From assembly GCA_046734915.1 (NCBI GenBank), contig JBKPSC010000421.1:1-23495 (forward strand): a stretch of 23,495 bases of DNA, given 5' to 3'. The position numbers and the translations under genes are program-made. Positions within the stretch are counted from its first letter, which is position 1. Every line of letters begins with the position of its first letter. Under the pieces are notes generated by a model. That model was not told the DNA's origin, made no database searches, and was given only the letters and a program-made list of their open reading frames with translations. This document shows positions 13,715 through 22,408 of this stretch, piece after piece. Source of the stretch: VFZL01 sp046734915. GTDB lineage: Bacteria > Acidobacteriota > Vicinamibacteria > Vicinamibacterales > CAVVIG01.

Positions 13715-13762
13715 ACGGAAGCGGCCGCAGACTTTTTTCTGCGGCCGCTTCCGTTTTTGTTT
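13715..13762 (+). terminator. Strong intrinsic terminator after rplI
   Basis: ACGGAAGCGGCCGCAGA (13715-13731) pairs perfectly over 17 bases with 13738-13754 around a CTTTTT loop, then runs into a T-rich tail (TTTTGTTT). It ends the rpsF-rpsR-rplI transcription unit; dnaB starts 32 bases later, so it must have its own promoter (a TACACT at 13767-13772 is a weak -10 candidate) or rely on readthrough. Confidence 0.9.
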
Positions 13763-13794
13763 GAGCTACACTCTCTACGCCTGCCTTCCATACC

Positions 13795-15144
13795 ATGGCC
13801 GACATCGCGACTGCCGAACGCACGCTGCCGCACAACCTCGAGGCTGAGCGGTCCGTGCTCGGGGCCATCCTGCTGCACAACGATGCGTTCAATCTCGCGG
13901 CGGAAGTCATCGACGCCAGCGACTTCTTCCGCGACGCGCATCGGCGGATCTTCGACAAGATGGTGGGCCTCGTCGAGCGCGGGCACGCCATCGATCTGGT
14001 CACGCTGAAGGACGAACTGGGACGAGCCGGCGAGATCGACGAAGTGGGCGGGCCGGCCTACATTGCCGCCCTCGTCGACGGCGTACCGCGCTCGACCAAC
14101 GTCGAGCACTATGCGCGCATCATCAAAGAGAAGGCGACCCTCCGCAACCTGATCTTCTCCGCCAACAAGATTCTCGCGAACGCCTATCAGGCCGAGGAGG
14201 AAGCCGACGTCATCCTCGATCAGGCCGAGCACGCGATCTTCGCCATCGCCGACAACAAGGTTCGGGATGGCTTTGTCTCGATGCGCGATCTGGCGCAGAC
14301 CAGCCTGGACACGATCGAGAAGCTCCATTCGAAAAAGGAGCTCGTCACCGGCGTGCCGACCGGGTTCACCGACCTCGACGAGATGACCTCGGGCCTGCAG
14401 CCGTCGGACCTCATCATCGTGGCCGCCCGCCCGTCGATGGGCAAGACCAGCCTGGTGATGAACATCGCGCAGCACGTCGGCACCAAGACCGACCGGACCG
14501 TCGGCATCTTCAGCCTCGAGATGTCGAAGGAGCAGCTCTTCCTGCGCATGCTGACGTCAGAAGCGCGAATAGACGCCCATCGGCTGCGCGGCGGGTTCCT
14601 CGGCGAGCGCGACTGGGGACGGCTGGCGCAGGCGATCGGGACGCTCAGTGACGCGAAGATCTTCATCGACGACACGCCGTCGATTGGCGTCCTCGAAATG
14701 CGCGCAAAATGCCGGCGGCTTGCCGCCGAGCACAGCCTGCACCTGGTCATCGTCGACTACATTCAGCTGATGCAGGGCCGCGGACGCTTCGAAAACCGGA
14801 CGCTCGAACTGGGTGCCATCTCACGCTCGCTCAAGGGGCTCGCGAAGGAGCTGCAAGTGCCGATCGTCGTCCTGTCGCAGTTGAGCCGCGCGACTGAATC
14901 CCGATCCGATCACCGTCCACAGCTGTCGGACCTGCGCGAGTCCGGCGCCCTCGAGCAGGACGCGGACGTCGTGGCGTTCATCTATCGCGAGGATCAGTAC
15001 GCCGACAAGAGCGCGCCGCCGACTGAGAACGCCGGCATCGCCGAGATCATCGTCGGCAAGCAGCGCAACGGACCTACAGGCGTCGTCAAGCTCGCTTTCT
15101 TGCGAGAGTTCACGCGGTTCGAGAACCTCGCCACGCACGCGTGA
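13795..15144 (+). CDS. dnaB: Replicative DNA helicase DnaB
   Basis: Ring helicase that unwinds DNA ahead of the replisome. The 449 residues have the N-terminal primase-interacting domain (LPHNLEAERSVLGAILLH), a linker around 155-180, and a RecA-like C-terminal domain with Walker A ARPSMGKTS (211-219), IFSLEMSKEQL, Walker B LVIVDYIQLM (317-326), VVLSQLSRATESR and LRESGALEQDADVVAFIYR. No intein is inserted. Its stop overlaps the alr GTG by four bases. In many bacteria rplI is followed by dnaB, as here. Confidence 0.98.
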   Translation: MADIATAERTLPHNLEAERSVLGAILLHNDAFNLAAEVIDASDFFRDAHRRIFDKMVGLVERGHAIDLVTLKDELGRAGEIDEVGGPAYIAALVDGVPRSTNVEHYARIIKEKATLRNLIFSANKILANAYQAEEEADVILDQAEHAIFAIADNKVRDGFVSMRDLAQTSLDTIEKLHSKKELVTGVPTGFTDLDEMTSGLQPSDLIIVAARPSMGKTSLVMNIAQHVGTKTDRTVGIFSLEMSKEQLFLRMLTSEARIDAHRLRGGFLGERDWGRLAQAIGTLSDAKIFIDDTPSIGVLEMRAKCRRLAAEHSLHLVIVDYIQLMQGRGRFENRTLELGAISRSLKGLAKELQVPIVVLSQLSRATESRSDHRPQLSDLRESGALEQDADVVAFIYREDQYADKSAPPTENAGIAEIIVGKQRNGPTGVVKLAFLREFTRFENLATHA

Positions 15145-16274
15145 CCATCCGTCCGACCGTTGCCCGCATCGACCTCGCCGGTCTCCAGTCGAACTATCGG
15201 CACATCGTCGCTTTCGTTGCACGCGAGCCGCTCGGCAGCGTCATTTCACCGGGCATCATCGCGGTCATCAAGGCCAACGCTTACGGGCACGGGGCCGTCG
15301 AAGTGGCGCGGGCCCTCGAAGACGCCGGCGCGGACCTCTTGGCCTGCGCCGACATCGAAGAAGGAGCGGCGCTGCGATCGGGCGGTGTGCGGGCCGAGAT
15401 CCTCGTCTTTGGCGCGCTGAGCGTCAGCGATCTCGACGGCATCTTCGACTGCAGGCTGACGCCGACGATTTCCACGCCCGGGGCGGCAAAGGCGGTACAG
15501 GCTGCCGCGGAGCGGTACCGCCAGCGGATCCGCTATCACCTCAAGATCGATACGGGGATGAACCGTCTTGGCTTCCGGTTCGACAATCTGCGCCGCACGT
15601 TGCCCGCGCTGCTGGCGAGTCCGAATCTCGAGCTCGACGCGGTCTACACGCATTTCGCCACGGCCGACGATCCTGAGTCAGCACTCTTCGAGCAGCAGCG
15701 GATCAGGTTCACCCGTGTGCTCGAGGACCTGACCGACCTGGGCGCCAAGCCCCGATATCGCCATGCCGCCAACAGCGCGGCGCTGCTGCGCGACTCGCGC
15801 GTCTGGTTCGACCGTGTTCGTCCCGGCCTGTTGCTGTACGGCCTCGTGCCGCCGCCGCTGGCGGCGTCCTCGCTGGCGCTGCAGCCGGTCATGACGCTGC
15901 GGAGTCGCGTGGTGGCGGTGAAAGGCATGCGGACGGGCGAGTCCACTGGCTATGGTGGTCGCTTCGTCGCCGAGCGGCCGACGACGCTGGCCGTGGTTCC
16001 CGCCGGGTACGCCGACGGAGTGGATTTGCGCCTCGCCGGGCGCGGCGCGGTGCTCATCCGCGGCCGCCGCGCGCTGGTCGTTGGCTCGGTGTGCATGGAC
16101 ATGCTGATGGCCGACGTGACTGGTATGACCGTCTCGCCTGGCGACGAGGTGGTGATCATCGGCGAGCAAGACGGCGATCGAATTGATGTCCGCGAAATGG
16201 CCGCAGCCATCGGCACCATCCCCTGGGAGATCGTCTGCCGGCTGGGCAGCCGCATCGAGCGTCGGTACGATTGA
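15141..16274 (+). CDS. alr: Alanine racemase
   Basis: PLP enzyme that makes D-alanine for peptidoglycan. The 377 residues begin with VARIDLAGLQSNYRHI and carry VIKANAYGHG with PLP-binding Lys44, the fold type III barrel with KIDTGMNRLGF, and the C-terminal domain with STGYGGRF, whose Tyr271 is the second catalytic base, then VPAGYADGV and VGSVCMDMLMADVT. The GTG start overlaps the dnaB stop (GTGA). The dnaB-alr neighbour pair is common in bacteria. Confidence 0.97.
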   Translation: MTIRPTVARIDLAGLQSNYRHIVAFVAREPLGSVISPGIIAVIKANAYGHGAVEVARALEDAGADLLACADIEEGAALRSGGVRAEILVFGALSVSDLDGIFDCRLTPTISTPGAAKAVQAAAERYRQRIRYHLKIDTGMNRLGFRFDNLRRTLPALLASPNLELDAVYTHFATADDPESALFEQQRIRFTRVLEDLTDLGAKPRYRHAANSAALLRDSRVWFDRVRPGLLLYGLVPPPLAASSLALQPVMTLRSRVVAVKGMRTGESTGYGGRFVAERPTTLAVVPAGYADGVDLRLAGRGAVLIRGRRALVVGSVCMDMLMADVTGMTVSPGDEVVIIGEQDGDRIDVREMAAAIGTIPWEIVCRLGSRIERRYD

Positions 16275-16276
16275 TC

Positions 16277-17659
16277 ATGGCCAAACCGACCAAGACCGTG
16301 TTCGTGTGTCAGGAATGTGGCATGCAGTCCGCGAAGTGGCTGGGACGCTGCCCCGACTGCGGCGCCTGGAATTCACTCGTCGAGGAACGGCCGATCGACA
16401 CAGGGAGCGGTGGCGGCGCGCATCGCTACGCCACCAGCGGTGCGCCCAGCGTCGCCCGCCTCTACATCGAGGTCCAGGCGCAGGAGCACCCGCGGCTCTC
16501 GACGGGCATCGGTGAGTTCGATCGGGTGCTGGGCGGCGGGGTCGTGCCGGGATCGCTGGTGCTGCTCGGGGGCGAGCCCGGGATCGGCAAGTCCACGCTC
16601 CTGCTGCAGGCCGCAGCGAACATGGCGCGGACGGTCGGACCGGTGCTCTACAGCTCCGGTGAGGAGTCTGAGCACCAGATCAAGTCACGGGGTGAGCGGC
16701 TCGGAGTCAGTGGGGCGCCGCTGTATCTGCTCGCGGAGACGTGTCTCGAGCGTATTCTCGAAGAGATCGCTCGTCTGAAACCTGCGCTCGTCATCGTCGA
16801 TTCCATTCAGACGGTCTTCTCGTTGAAGTTCCAGTCGGCGCCGGGCAGCATCGGCCAGGTCCGCGAGGCAGCCACGCAACTGTTGTTCACCGCCAAGGGC
16901 CTGAACGTTCCCGTTGTCCTCGTTGGCCATGTCACGAAGGAAGGCAGCCTGGCCGGACCCAAAGCTCTCGAGCACGTAGTCGACACCGTGCTGTATTTCG
17001 AGGGCGAGCGTCATCATTCTCATCGTGTCGTGCGCGCGGTCAAAAACCGCTTTGGCGCCGTCAGCGAGCTCGGCGTCTTCGAAATGACGTCGAACGGACT
17101 GAAGCCCGTGCCCAATCCATCGACGTTGTTTCTAGCCGAACGTCCGGTCAACGCGCCCGGGTCGGCCGTGCTCTGTGCCCTCGAGGGCCTGCGGCCGATC
17201 CTCGTCGAAGTTCAGGCGCTGGTGAGCACCAGCACCTACGGAACCGCACGGCGCATGGCCAACGGGATCGACCAGCAGCGGCTGTCCTTACTCCTGGCCG
17301 TCCTCGAGAAGCGGGCTGGCCTCCATCTCGGCGGAGACGATGTGTTCGTCAACGTCGCCGGCGGGATGTCGATTGACGAGCCCGCTTCCGACCTGGGCAT
17401 CGTTGCGGCCATCGCGTCGAGTGTGCGCAACCGGGCGATTCCGCAGGCGACGGCGATGTTCGGCGAGGTGGGCCTGGCTGGCGAAGTCCGCGGGATTCCG
17501 CAGGCGTCGCTCCGCATCCGGGAGGCGTCGCAGATGGGGTTCGGGCGCTGCCTGATGCCTGAGGCGAACATCGACCGCTCCGATCGCGGACTTGCCGGGG
17601 GGTGTGAGCTCGTCGGCATCCGAACCGTTGGAGAAGGGCTGGACGAGCTATTTGCCTAA
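16277..17659 (+). CDS. radA: DNA repair protein RadA (Sms)
   Basis: Hexameric RecA-like ATPase that helps branch migration in recombination. From ATG 16277 it has 460 residues, the family length. A four-Cys zinc finger is at the N-terminus (C11, C14, C25, C28), Walker A is GGEPGIGKST (98-107), the RadA-specific KNRFG is at 256-260, and the C-terminal Lon-like domain (about 280-460) includes FVNVAGGMSIDEPASDLG. A TTG at 16271 would overlap the alr stop but the ATG fits the family better. It starts two bases after alr. Confidence 0.97.
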   Translation: MAKPTKTVFVCQECGMQSAKWLGRCPDCGAWNSLVEERPIDTGSGGGAHRYATSGAPSVARLYIEVQAQEHPRLSTGIGEFDRVLGGGVVPGSLVLLGGEPGIGKSTLLLQAAANMARTVGPVLYSSGEESEHQIKSRGERLGVSGAPLYLLAETCLERILEEIARLKPALVIVDSIQTVFSLKFQSAPGSIGQVREAATQLLFTAKGLNVPVVLVGHVTKEGSLAGPKALEHVVDTVLYFEGERHHSHRVVRAVKNRFGAVSELGVFEMTSNGLKPVPNPSTLFLAERPVNAPGSAVLCALEGLRPILVEVQALVSTSTYGTARRMANGIDQQRLSLLLAVLEKRAGLHLGGDDVFVNVAGGMSIDEPASDLGIVAAIASSVRNRAIPQATAMFGEVGLAGEVRGIPQASLRIREASQMGFGRCLMPEANIDRSDRGLAGGCELVGIRTVGEGLDELFA

Positions 17660-17660
17660 G

Positions 17661-17677
17661 CCGGAGGCGTTCTCCGG
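17661..17677 (+). other. Small hairpin after radA, no T-tract
   Basis: CCGGAG-GCGTT-CTCCGG begins one base beyond the radA stop. Without following T residues it is a poor intrinsic terminator. The remaining ~100 bases before the next gene are GC-rich; a TATGGT at 17705-17710 is the only -10-like word and lacks a matching -35. Confidence 0.4.
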
Positions 17678-17782
17678 CCTGCCGCGACGGCCCGCCAGCC
17701 GTGGTATGGTTGCGAAAACCGCCCGGCTTCGTGCGCCGGCGGGTCACGGAGCAGGTCCAGGGGGCATCGGAGCCTGGGGGCC

Positions 17783-18862
17783 ATGATGGCTTGGTTCGCG
17801 CTGGGTCGGGTCTTCATCATAGCGGCGGTCGGCTATACGGCGGCGGCGCTGCAGCCGCTCCCGGGCGGCATTGCGGTAAATGTGGGCTTCGCGCTCATCC
17901 TGGCCGGGCTGGTTCTGGCGTTCGAAGGCCAGCTGCGGCAGACGCCGCCGACACGAATCTTCGGCGCACTACTTGGCGCTGTCGTCGGCCTGACGCTGGC
18001 GCGCGCTATCGAAGCCGGCCTCTTCTGGGCCGACACCGGCGATCGCCGGGTCGAGTTCCTTCATAGCTTCCTCATCATCGTCCTGCCCTATCTCGGCTTG
18101 ATGCTTGGCGCGAAAAACGGCGACTGGCTCGAGCCGGTGCGATTCATGTCGCTCTTCCGCGCGGCCGGACCGGAGCGCCGCTACAAGATCCTCGACACGA
18201 GCGTGGTGATCGACGGCCGCATTGCGGACGTCTGCGAGGCGGGATTCATCGACGGGACGCTGGTCATCGCTCAGTTCGTGTTGAAGGAGCTGCAGATGGT
18301 CGCCGACTCGGGCGATTCGCTGAAACGAAACCGCGGCCGGCGCGGCCTCGACATCCTGCAGCGCATCCAGAAGATGGCCGGCGTCGACGTCACGATTTCC
18401 GACGCCGACTATCCGGAGATTCGTGAAGTCGATCTGAAGCTCATCGAGCTGGCGCGCACGCTGCACGGGAAGATCATCACGAACGACTTCAATTTGAACA
18501 AAGTGGCGCAGCTGCGCGGCGTGGACGTCCTGAACGTCAACGAGCTCGCTAACGCACTCAAGCCCGTCGTTCTGCCCGGCGAGATCATGAAGGTCTTCAT
18601 CCTCAAGGAGGGCAAGGAGTACAACCAGGGTGTCGCCTACCTTGATGACGGCACGATGGTGGTCGTGGACAACGCTCGCAAGATGATCAGCAAGACCATC
18701 GAGATCGTCGTGACCAGCGTGCTGCAGACGACGGCCGGCAAGATGATCTTCGGGCGCTACATCGAGGCGGCCGTCGGTCCGCAGCCCGTGCAGACCGTCG
18801 CGCCGACCGTGGCCGAGCGAGACGATGCCAGCCGGCGTGTCCGGGCTACACCACAGGCCTGA
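17783..18862 (+). CDS. Membrane-anchored PIN/TRAM-domain protein (YacL-like)
   Basis: A 359-residue protein with four hydrophobic segments in the first ~110 residues, then a cytoplasmic PIN nuclease-like domain and a TRAM RNA-binding domain. The PIN acidic residues are visible: Asp138 and Asp144 in ILDTSVVIDGRI, Glu169, Asp217 and Asp235 in IITNDFNL. TRAM spans about 261-320 (LPGEIMKVFILKEGKEYNQG, YLDDGTMVVVDNA). Domain order and size match Bacillus YacL, which also lies between radA and ispD. Its substrate is unknown; RNA cleavage is inferred from the domains. The start is an ATG-ATG pair; the ribosome site is weak (CCTGGGGG). The 3' end overlaps plsC by up to 38 bases. Confidence 0.92.
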   Translation: MMAWFALGRVFIIAAVGYTAAALQPLPGGIAVNVGFALILAGLVLAFEGQLRQTPPTRIFGALLGAVVGLTLARAIEAGLFWADTGDRRVEFLHSFLIIVLPYLGLMLGAKNGDWLEPVRFMSLFRAAGPERRYKILDTSVVIDGRIADVCEAGFIDGTLVIAQFVLKELQMVADSGDSLKRNRGRRGLDILQRIQKMAGVDVTISDADYPEIREVDLKLIELARTLHGKIITNDFNLNKVAQLRGVDVLNVNELANALKPVVLPGEIMKVFILKEGKEYNQGVAYLDDGTMVVVDNARKMISKTIEIVVTSVLQTTAGKMIFGRYIEAAVGPQPVQTVAPTVAERDDASRRVRATPQA

Positions 18863-19631
18863 GTCGGCACAGACGTCCGGCGGCCCGCGTGTGCCTCCCT
18901 ACCATTGGTGGCGGACCGTTTTCTTCCTGATCCCGGCCATCAGTGTCTACACCATTGTGCTTGGAGCTGCCTCGATCGCCTCGAGCCTTGTCGATCGGCG
19001 CGGGCACTTCGCTCATCGTTGCGCGCGTGCCTGGTCGTGGCTGATTCTCAAGACGACGGGCGTCCGGGTGAGCGTCGAGGGCCTGGAGCGCATCAGGCCG
19101 GGCACGACCTACATCTTCGTGTCGAACCATCAGAGCATCTACGACATCCCGGTCATCTTCGCGTCGCTCGATTACCAGCTCAGGATCATCGCGAAGGCGT
19201 CGCTGGCGCGGTTCCCCGTGCTCGGTTGGCATTTGAAGCGCGGCGGTCATTTGTTCGTCGACCGGAAGAACCCCGATCGAAGCGGCATCCTCGCCCGCTG
19301 GCGCGCTCTCGTCGCCGACGGGCTGTCGCTCATCATCTTCGCGGAAGGCACGCGCAGCTGGGATGGTCAGGTGGGCCGATTCAAGGCCGGTAGCTTTCTG
19401 CTAGCCATGGAAGCCGGATTGCCGGTCGTACCGCTTGCGGTCATCAACACGCGTTCCGTCATGCCGAAAGGCCGCCTTCGCACGGAGCCGGCCGACGTGA
19501 AGCTCATCGTTCACGATCCGATTCCCGCGCCGGCTCTTGCTGTGCCGACTGCGCGTGACGCGAGGGCGTTGGCCGTTGCCGTGCACGCGATCGTCGCCGC
19601 CACGGTGCGGGCCCGGCAGCCTGTCGCCTGA
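18825..19631 (+). CDS. plsC: 1-acyl-sn-glycerol-3-phosphate acyltransferase (PlsC family)
   Basis: Adds the second acyl chain in phosphatidic acid synthesis at the inner membrane. The HX4D catalytic motif is SNHQSIYD (His102, Asp107 from ATG 18825), with KASLARFPVLGWHL, GHLFVDRKN and the glycerol-phosphate motif FAEGTRS (172-178). One N-terminal membrane segment is at about 31-55. Two starts are possible: ATG 18825 overlaps the PIN/TRAM gene by 38 bases, while GTG 18891 leaves a 28-base gap and gives 246 residues, nearer the family norm. Neither has a good ribosome site. It interrupts the yacL-ispD neighbourship seen in Bacillus. Substrate specificity is not provable by eye. Confidence 0.9.
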   Translation: MPAGVSGLHHRPESAQTSGGPRVPPYHWWRTVFFLIPAISVYTIVLGAASIASSLVDRRGHFAHRCARAWSWLILKTTGVRVSVEGLERIRPGTTYIFVSNHQSIYDIPVIFASLDYQLRIIAKASLARFPVLGWHLKRGGHLFVDRKNPDRSGILARWRALVADGLSLIIFAEGTRSWDGQVGRFKAGSFLLAMEAGLPVVPLAVINTRSVMPKGRLRTEPADVKLIVHDPIPAPALAVPTARDARALAVAVHAIVAATVRARQPVA

Positions 19632-19651
19632 TCGCCTATAGTTCTTCCAGC

Positions 19652-20866
19652 GTGCCCCTTCGTCATGCCGAGCGACTCGTGCGAACGGCCGGCATCGTAG
19701 CGGCCGGCGGACACGGTCGGCGATTTGGCGGCGTTCGCCCGAAGCAGTTGTACAACGTCGGCGGCCGCGCCGTACTCGAGCGCAGCGTCGCGCTCCTCCT
19801 CGAGCACCCCGCTGTGGATGAAGTCGTGGTCGCGTTGCCTGCTGAAGTGCTGGCCGACCCGCCGCCGTACCTGCGGGTGTCAGCGAAGCCGTTGCGGCTC
19901 GTGCCCGGCGGCGCGCGGCGCCAGGACTCGGTGTCCAACGCGTTCGCCGCGACGAGTGACGAGGTGGACGTCGTCGTCATCCACGACGCGGTCCGGCCCT
20001 TCGCGAGCGCCGATCTCGTGAGCCGAACGATCGCCGCCGCCGTCGAATCAGGGGCGGCCGTGGCGGCGCTCGCCGCGCGCGACACGATCAAGCGAGTCCG
20101 CCGCGCCGGCGACGACTCGCCGGCCTTCGTTCAGGAGACGCTGCCCCGCAACGAGATGTATCTCGTGCAGACGCCGCAGGCGTTCACGCGCCGCGTCTTG
20201 CGCGATGCCCTGGCGCTGGTCGAGCAGGGACACGACGTCACCGACGAAGCGACGCTGGCCGAGCGTGCCGGTCATCCCGTGAGAGTGGTCGAGGGCGAGT
20301 TGTCGAACATCAAAATCACGCTCCCGGCCGATCTGTCGGTGGCGGAGTTCATCGCGCGCGAAGGCTCCGCCGCATCATCGGCGCCGTTTCGCGTGGGCAC
20401 CGGCTACGATCTGCATCGCCTGGTCGACGGACGCCCGTTGATTCTCGGCGGCGTGCCGATTGCCTTCGACCGCGGCCTGCAAGGGCACTCCGACGCGGAC
20501 GTCGTGTGCCATGCCATCACCGATGCCGTGCTCGGCGCCGCGAGTGCCGGCGACATCGGCCGTCACTTCCCCGACACTGATCCGCGATATGCGAACGCCT
20601 CGAGCCTCGATTTGCTGCGCCGGGCGATGGAGATCGTGCGCGACCGAGGGCTCTCGGTGATCAACGTGGACGTGGTTGTCGTAGCGGAGAAGCCAAAGGT
20701 GGCCCCGTATATCGACGCAATGCGCGCCAGACTCGCCGAGTCCATGGGCATCGACGCCTCGTGCATCAGCATCAAGGGCAAGACCAATGAGGGCGTGGAC
20801 GCCACGGGACGCGGCGAGGCCATTGCCACGCATGCGGTGGCGCTGCTCTGTAAGCACAGTCAGTGA
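19652..20866 (+). CDS. ispDF: Bifunctional IspD-IspF, MEP pathway fusion
   Basis: Two non-consecutive MEP enzymes in one 404-residue chain. IspD (CDP-ME synthesis, ~1-238) has IVAAGGHGRRFGGVRPKQ (15-32), IHDAVRPF (110-117) and VQTPQAF (172-178). A linker of about eight residues leads to IspF (cyclodiphosphate synthase, ~246-404) with FRVGTGYDLHRL holding metal ligands Asp253 and His255, HSDADVVCHAITDAVLGA with third ligand His287, GRHFPDTDPRY, and IKGKTNEGVDATGRGEAIA. The start is GTG at 19652; a GTG at 19679 is possible. A TATAGT box at 19636-19641 is close enough to give a nearly leaderless mRNA. The stop overlaps gltX by four bases (GTGA). Confidence 0.96.
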   Translation: MPLRHAERLVRTAGIVAAGGHGRRFGGVRPKQLYNVGGRAVLERSVALLLEHPAVDEVVVALPAEVLADPPPYLRVSAKPLRLVPGGARRQDSVSNAFAATSDEVDVVVIHDAVRPFASADLVSRTIAAAVESGAAVAALAARDTIKRVRRAGDDSPAFVQETLPRNEMYLVQTPQAFTRRVLRDALALVEQGHDVTDEATLAERAGHPVRVVEGELSNIKITLPADLSVAEFIAREGSAASSAPFRVGTGYDLHRLVDGRPLILGGVPIAFDRGLQGHSDADVVCHAITDAVLGAASAGDIGRHFPDTDPRYANASSLDLLRRAMEIVRDRGLSVINVDVVVVAEKPKVAPYIDAMRARLAESMGIDASCISIKGKTNEGVDATGRGEAIATHAVALLCKHSQ

Positions 20867-22407
20867 GCTCTGCTTTGCGACTCCGTTTTGCGCCGAGCCC
20901 CACCGGCCACCTGCACGTCGGCAACGCCCGCACTGCGCTCTTCAATTGGCTGCTCGCGCGGGGTTCCGGTGGCGCGTTCTGCTTGCGGATCGAGGACACC
21001 GACGCCGAGCGGTCGACGAAGGAGTCGGAGGCGTCGATCCTTGCCGATCTCCGCTGGCTAGGACTGAACTGGGACGAGGGTCCGGATATCGGCGGACCGC
21101 ACGCCCCGTACCGTCAGTCCGAGCGCCTCGCGATCTATCGTGCCCAGGTCGACCGCCTGATCGCCGGCGACCTCGCTTATCGCTGCTTCTGCACCGCCGA
21201 GCAGTTGGAGGCCGACCGCAGCGCCGCCCTGGCTGCCGGCAAGCCCACACGCTACTCGAGACGTTGCCGGACCATCCGCGCCGACGAGGCCGAGCAACGG
21301 TTGGCTGCCGGCGAACCGGCCGCCGTCAGATTTCTCGTCCCCGATCTTCGCGAGATCGTATTCGACGACGCCGTGCGCGGCACGGTGCGGTTCAGCACCG
21401 ACGTCATCGGCGATCCGATCATCGTTCGCTCCGACGGGATGCCGGCCTACAACTTCGCCGTCGTCGTCGACGATGCGTTGATGGGCGTGACGCATGTGAT
21501 TCGCGGCGAGGACCACATCTCGAACACCCCGAGGCAGATCCTGTTGTACGAGGCGCTCGGCTTTCAGCCGCCGGTGTTTGCGCATCTGGCGCTCGTCATG
21601 GGACCGGATCACAGTCCGCTGTCGAAGCGGCACGGCGCCACGTCGGTCGCGGAGTTTCGCGCGAAAGGCTACCTGCCCGAGGCGCTCGTCAACTACCTGG
21701 CGCTCGTCGGATGGTCGCCGCGCGGGGCGGCGGCGGGCGAAAGCCAGGACGGCACCGGCGAGCTGGTGCCGATCGACGAGCTCGCGCGTCGGTTTTCGCT
21801 GGACGCCGTCGGCCTCAGCCCCGGTGTGTTCGACGAGGAAAAGCTGGCGTGGGTGAACCGCCACTACATGAAGAACGCCGATCCTGACCGCCTCGCGGCG
21901 CTCTCGATTGACTTCCTGCGAGGGAGCGGCCTGGAAATCGCCCCGGACGGCGAAGGGTTGCGCTACCTGTCGTCGGTGCTGCCGATCGCCACCGGATCAG
22001 TCGATCGACTCGATCAAGTGCCCGGCCGTTTGTCGTTCTTGTTCGACTTCGATCCACGCGCCGCGCTGGCGATCGACGCCGTCCGCGCCGAGATGGACGG
22101 CGAACACGCCATCGCCGTCGTCCGCGCGTTTGCCGCGGCGCTCGCGAACGCGCCGCGCCTCGACAAAGATCGATTCCGTGCGATCGCCGCCGAAGTGAGG
22201 GCGGCCACGGGGCAGAAGGGCCGGGCGCTTTTTCATCCGATCCGCCTCGCCCTGACCGCGAAGCAAGAGGGGCCAGAGCTGGACCTGGCCGTCCCCGCCA
22301 TCGATCGAGGTGCTGACCTGCCGCCGTCCGCGGGTTTGCCGCCAATCCTCGGCTGTCGTGAGCGGGCAGCGGCGTTCGTTCAGGCGTGGGCGCAGTGGGC
22401 GAACTAG
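20863..22407 (+). CDS. gltX: Glutamyl-tRNA synthetase
   Basis: Class I synthetase charging tRNA-Glu. The 514 residues have the HIGH-type motif FAPSPTGHLHVGNARTALFN (9-28), a zinc site formed by Cys108, Cys110, Tyr131 and Cys135, RGEDHISNTPRQ (214-225), and a KMSKS-type loop PLSKRHG (252-258), followed by the anticodon-binding helical domain. No GlnRS gene is seen here, so whether it also charges tRNA-Gln(UUG) cannot be decided. The start is GTG within the ispDF stop. The C-terminus lies directly before an 8-mer repeat array. Confidence 0.97.
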   Translation: MSSALRLRFAPSPTGHLHVGNARTALFNWLLARGSGGAFCLRIEDTDAERSTKESEASILADLRWLGLNWDEGPDIGGPHAPYRQSERLAIYRAQVDRLIAGDLAYRCFCTAEQLEADRSAALAAGKPTRYSRRCRTIRADEAEQRLAAGEPAAVRFLVPDLREIVFDDAVRGTVRFSTDVIGDPIIVRSDGMPAYNFAVVVDDALMGVTHVIRGEDHISNTPRQILLYEALGFQPPVFAHLALVMGPDHSPLSKRHGATSVAEFRAKGYLPEALVNYLALVGWSPRGAAAGESQDGTGELVPIDELARRFSLDAVGLSPGVFDEEKLAWVNRHYMKNADPDRLAALSIDFLRGSGLEIAPDGEGLRYLSSVLPIATGSVDRLDQVPGRLSFLFDFDPRAALAIDAVRAEMDGEHAIAVVRAFAAALANAPRLDKDRFRAIAAEVRAATGQKGRALFHPIRLALTAKQEGPELDLAVPAIDRGADLPPSAGLPPILGCRERAAAFVQAWAQWAN

Positions 22408-22408
22408 A

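Noticed and set aside
17660..17782. A hidden or degraded disA between radA and the PIN/TRAM gene
   Set aside because: Only 123 bases are available and they show no DisA-like coding.
17783..18862. PIN-domain protein as a VapC toxin
   Set aside because: It has membrane segments and a TRAM domain, matches YacL in order and context, and has no antitoxin neighbour.
20787..21887. Long plus-strand frame of 366 codons over gltX
   Set aside because: It is an Arg/Pro-rich shadow of gltX in another frame; GluRS motifs in the annotated frame are complete.
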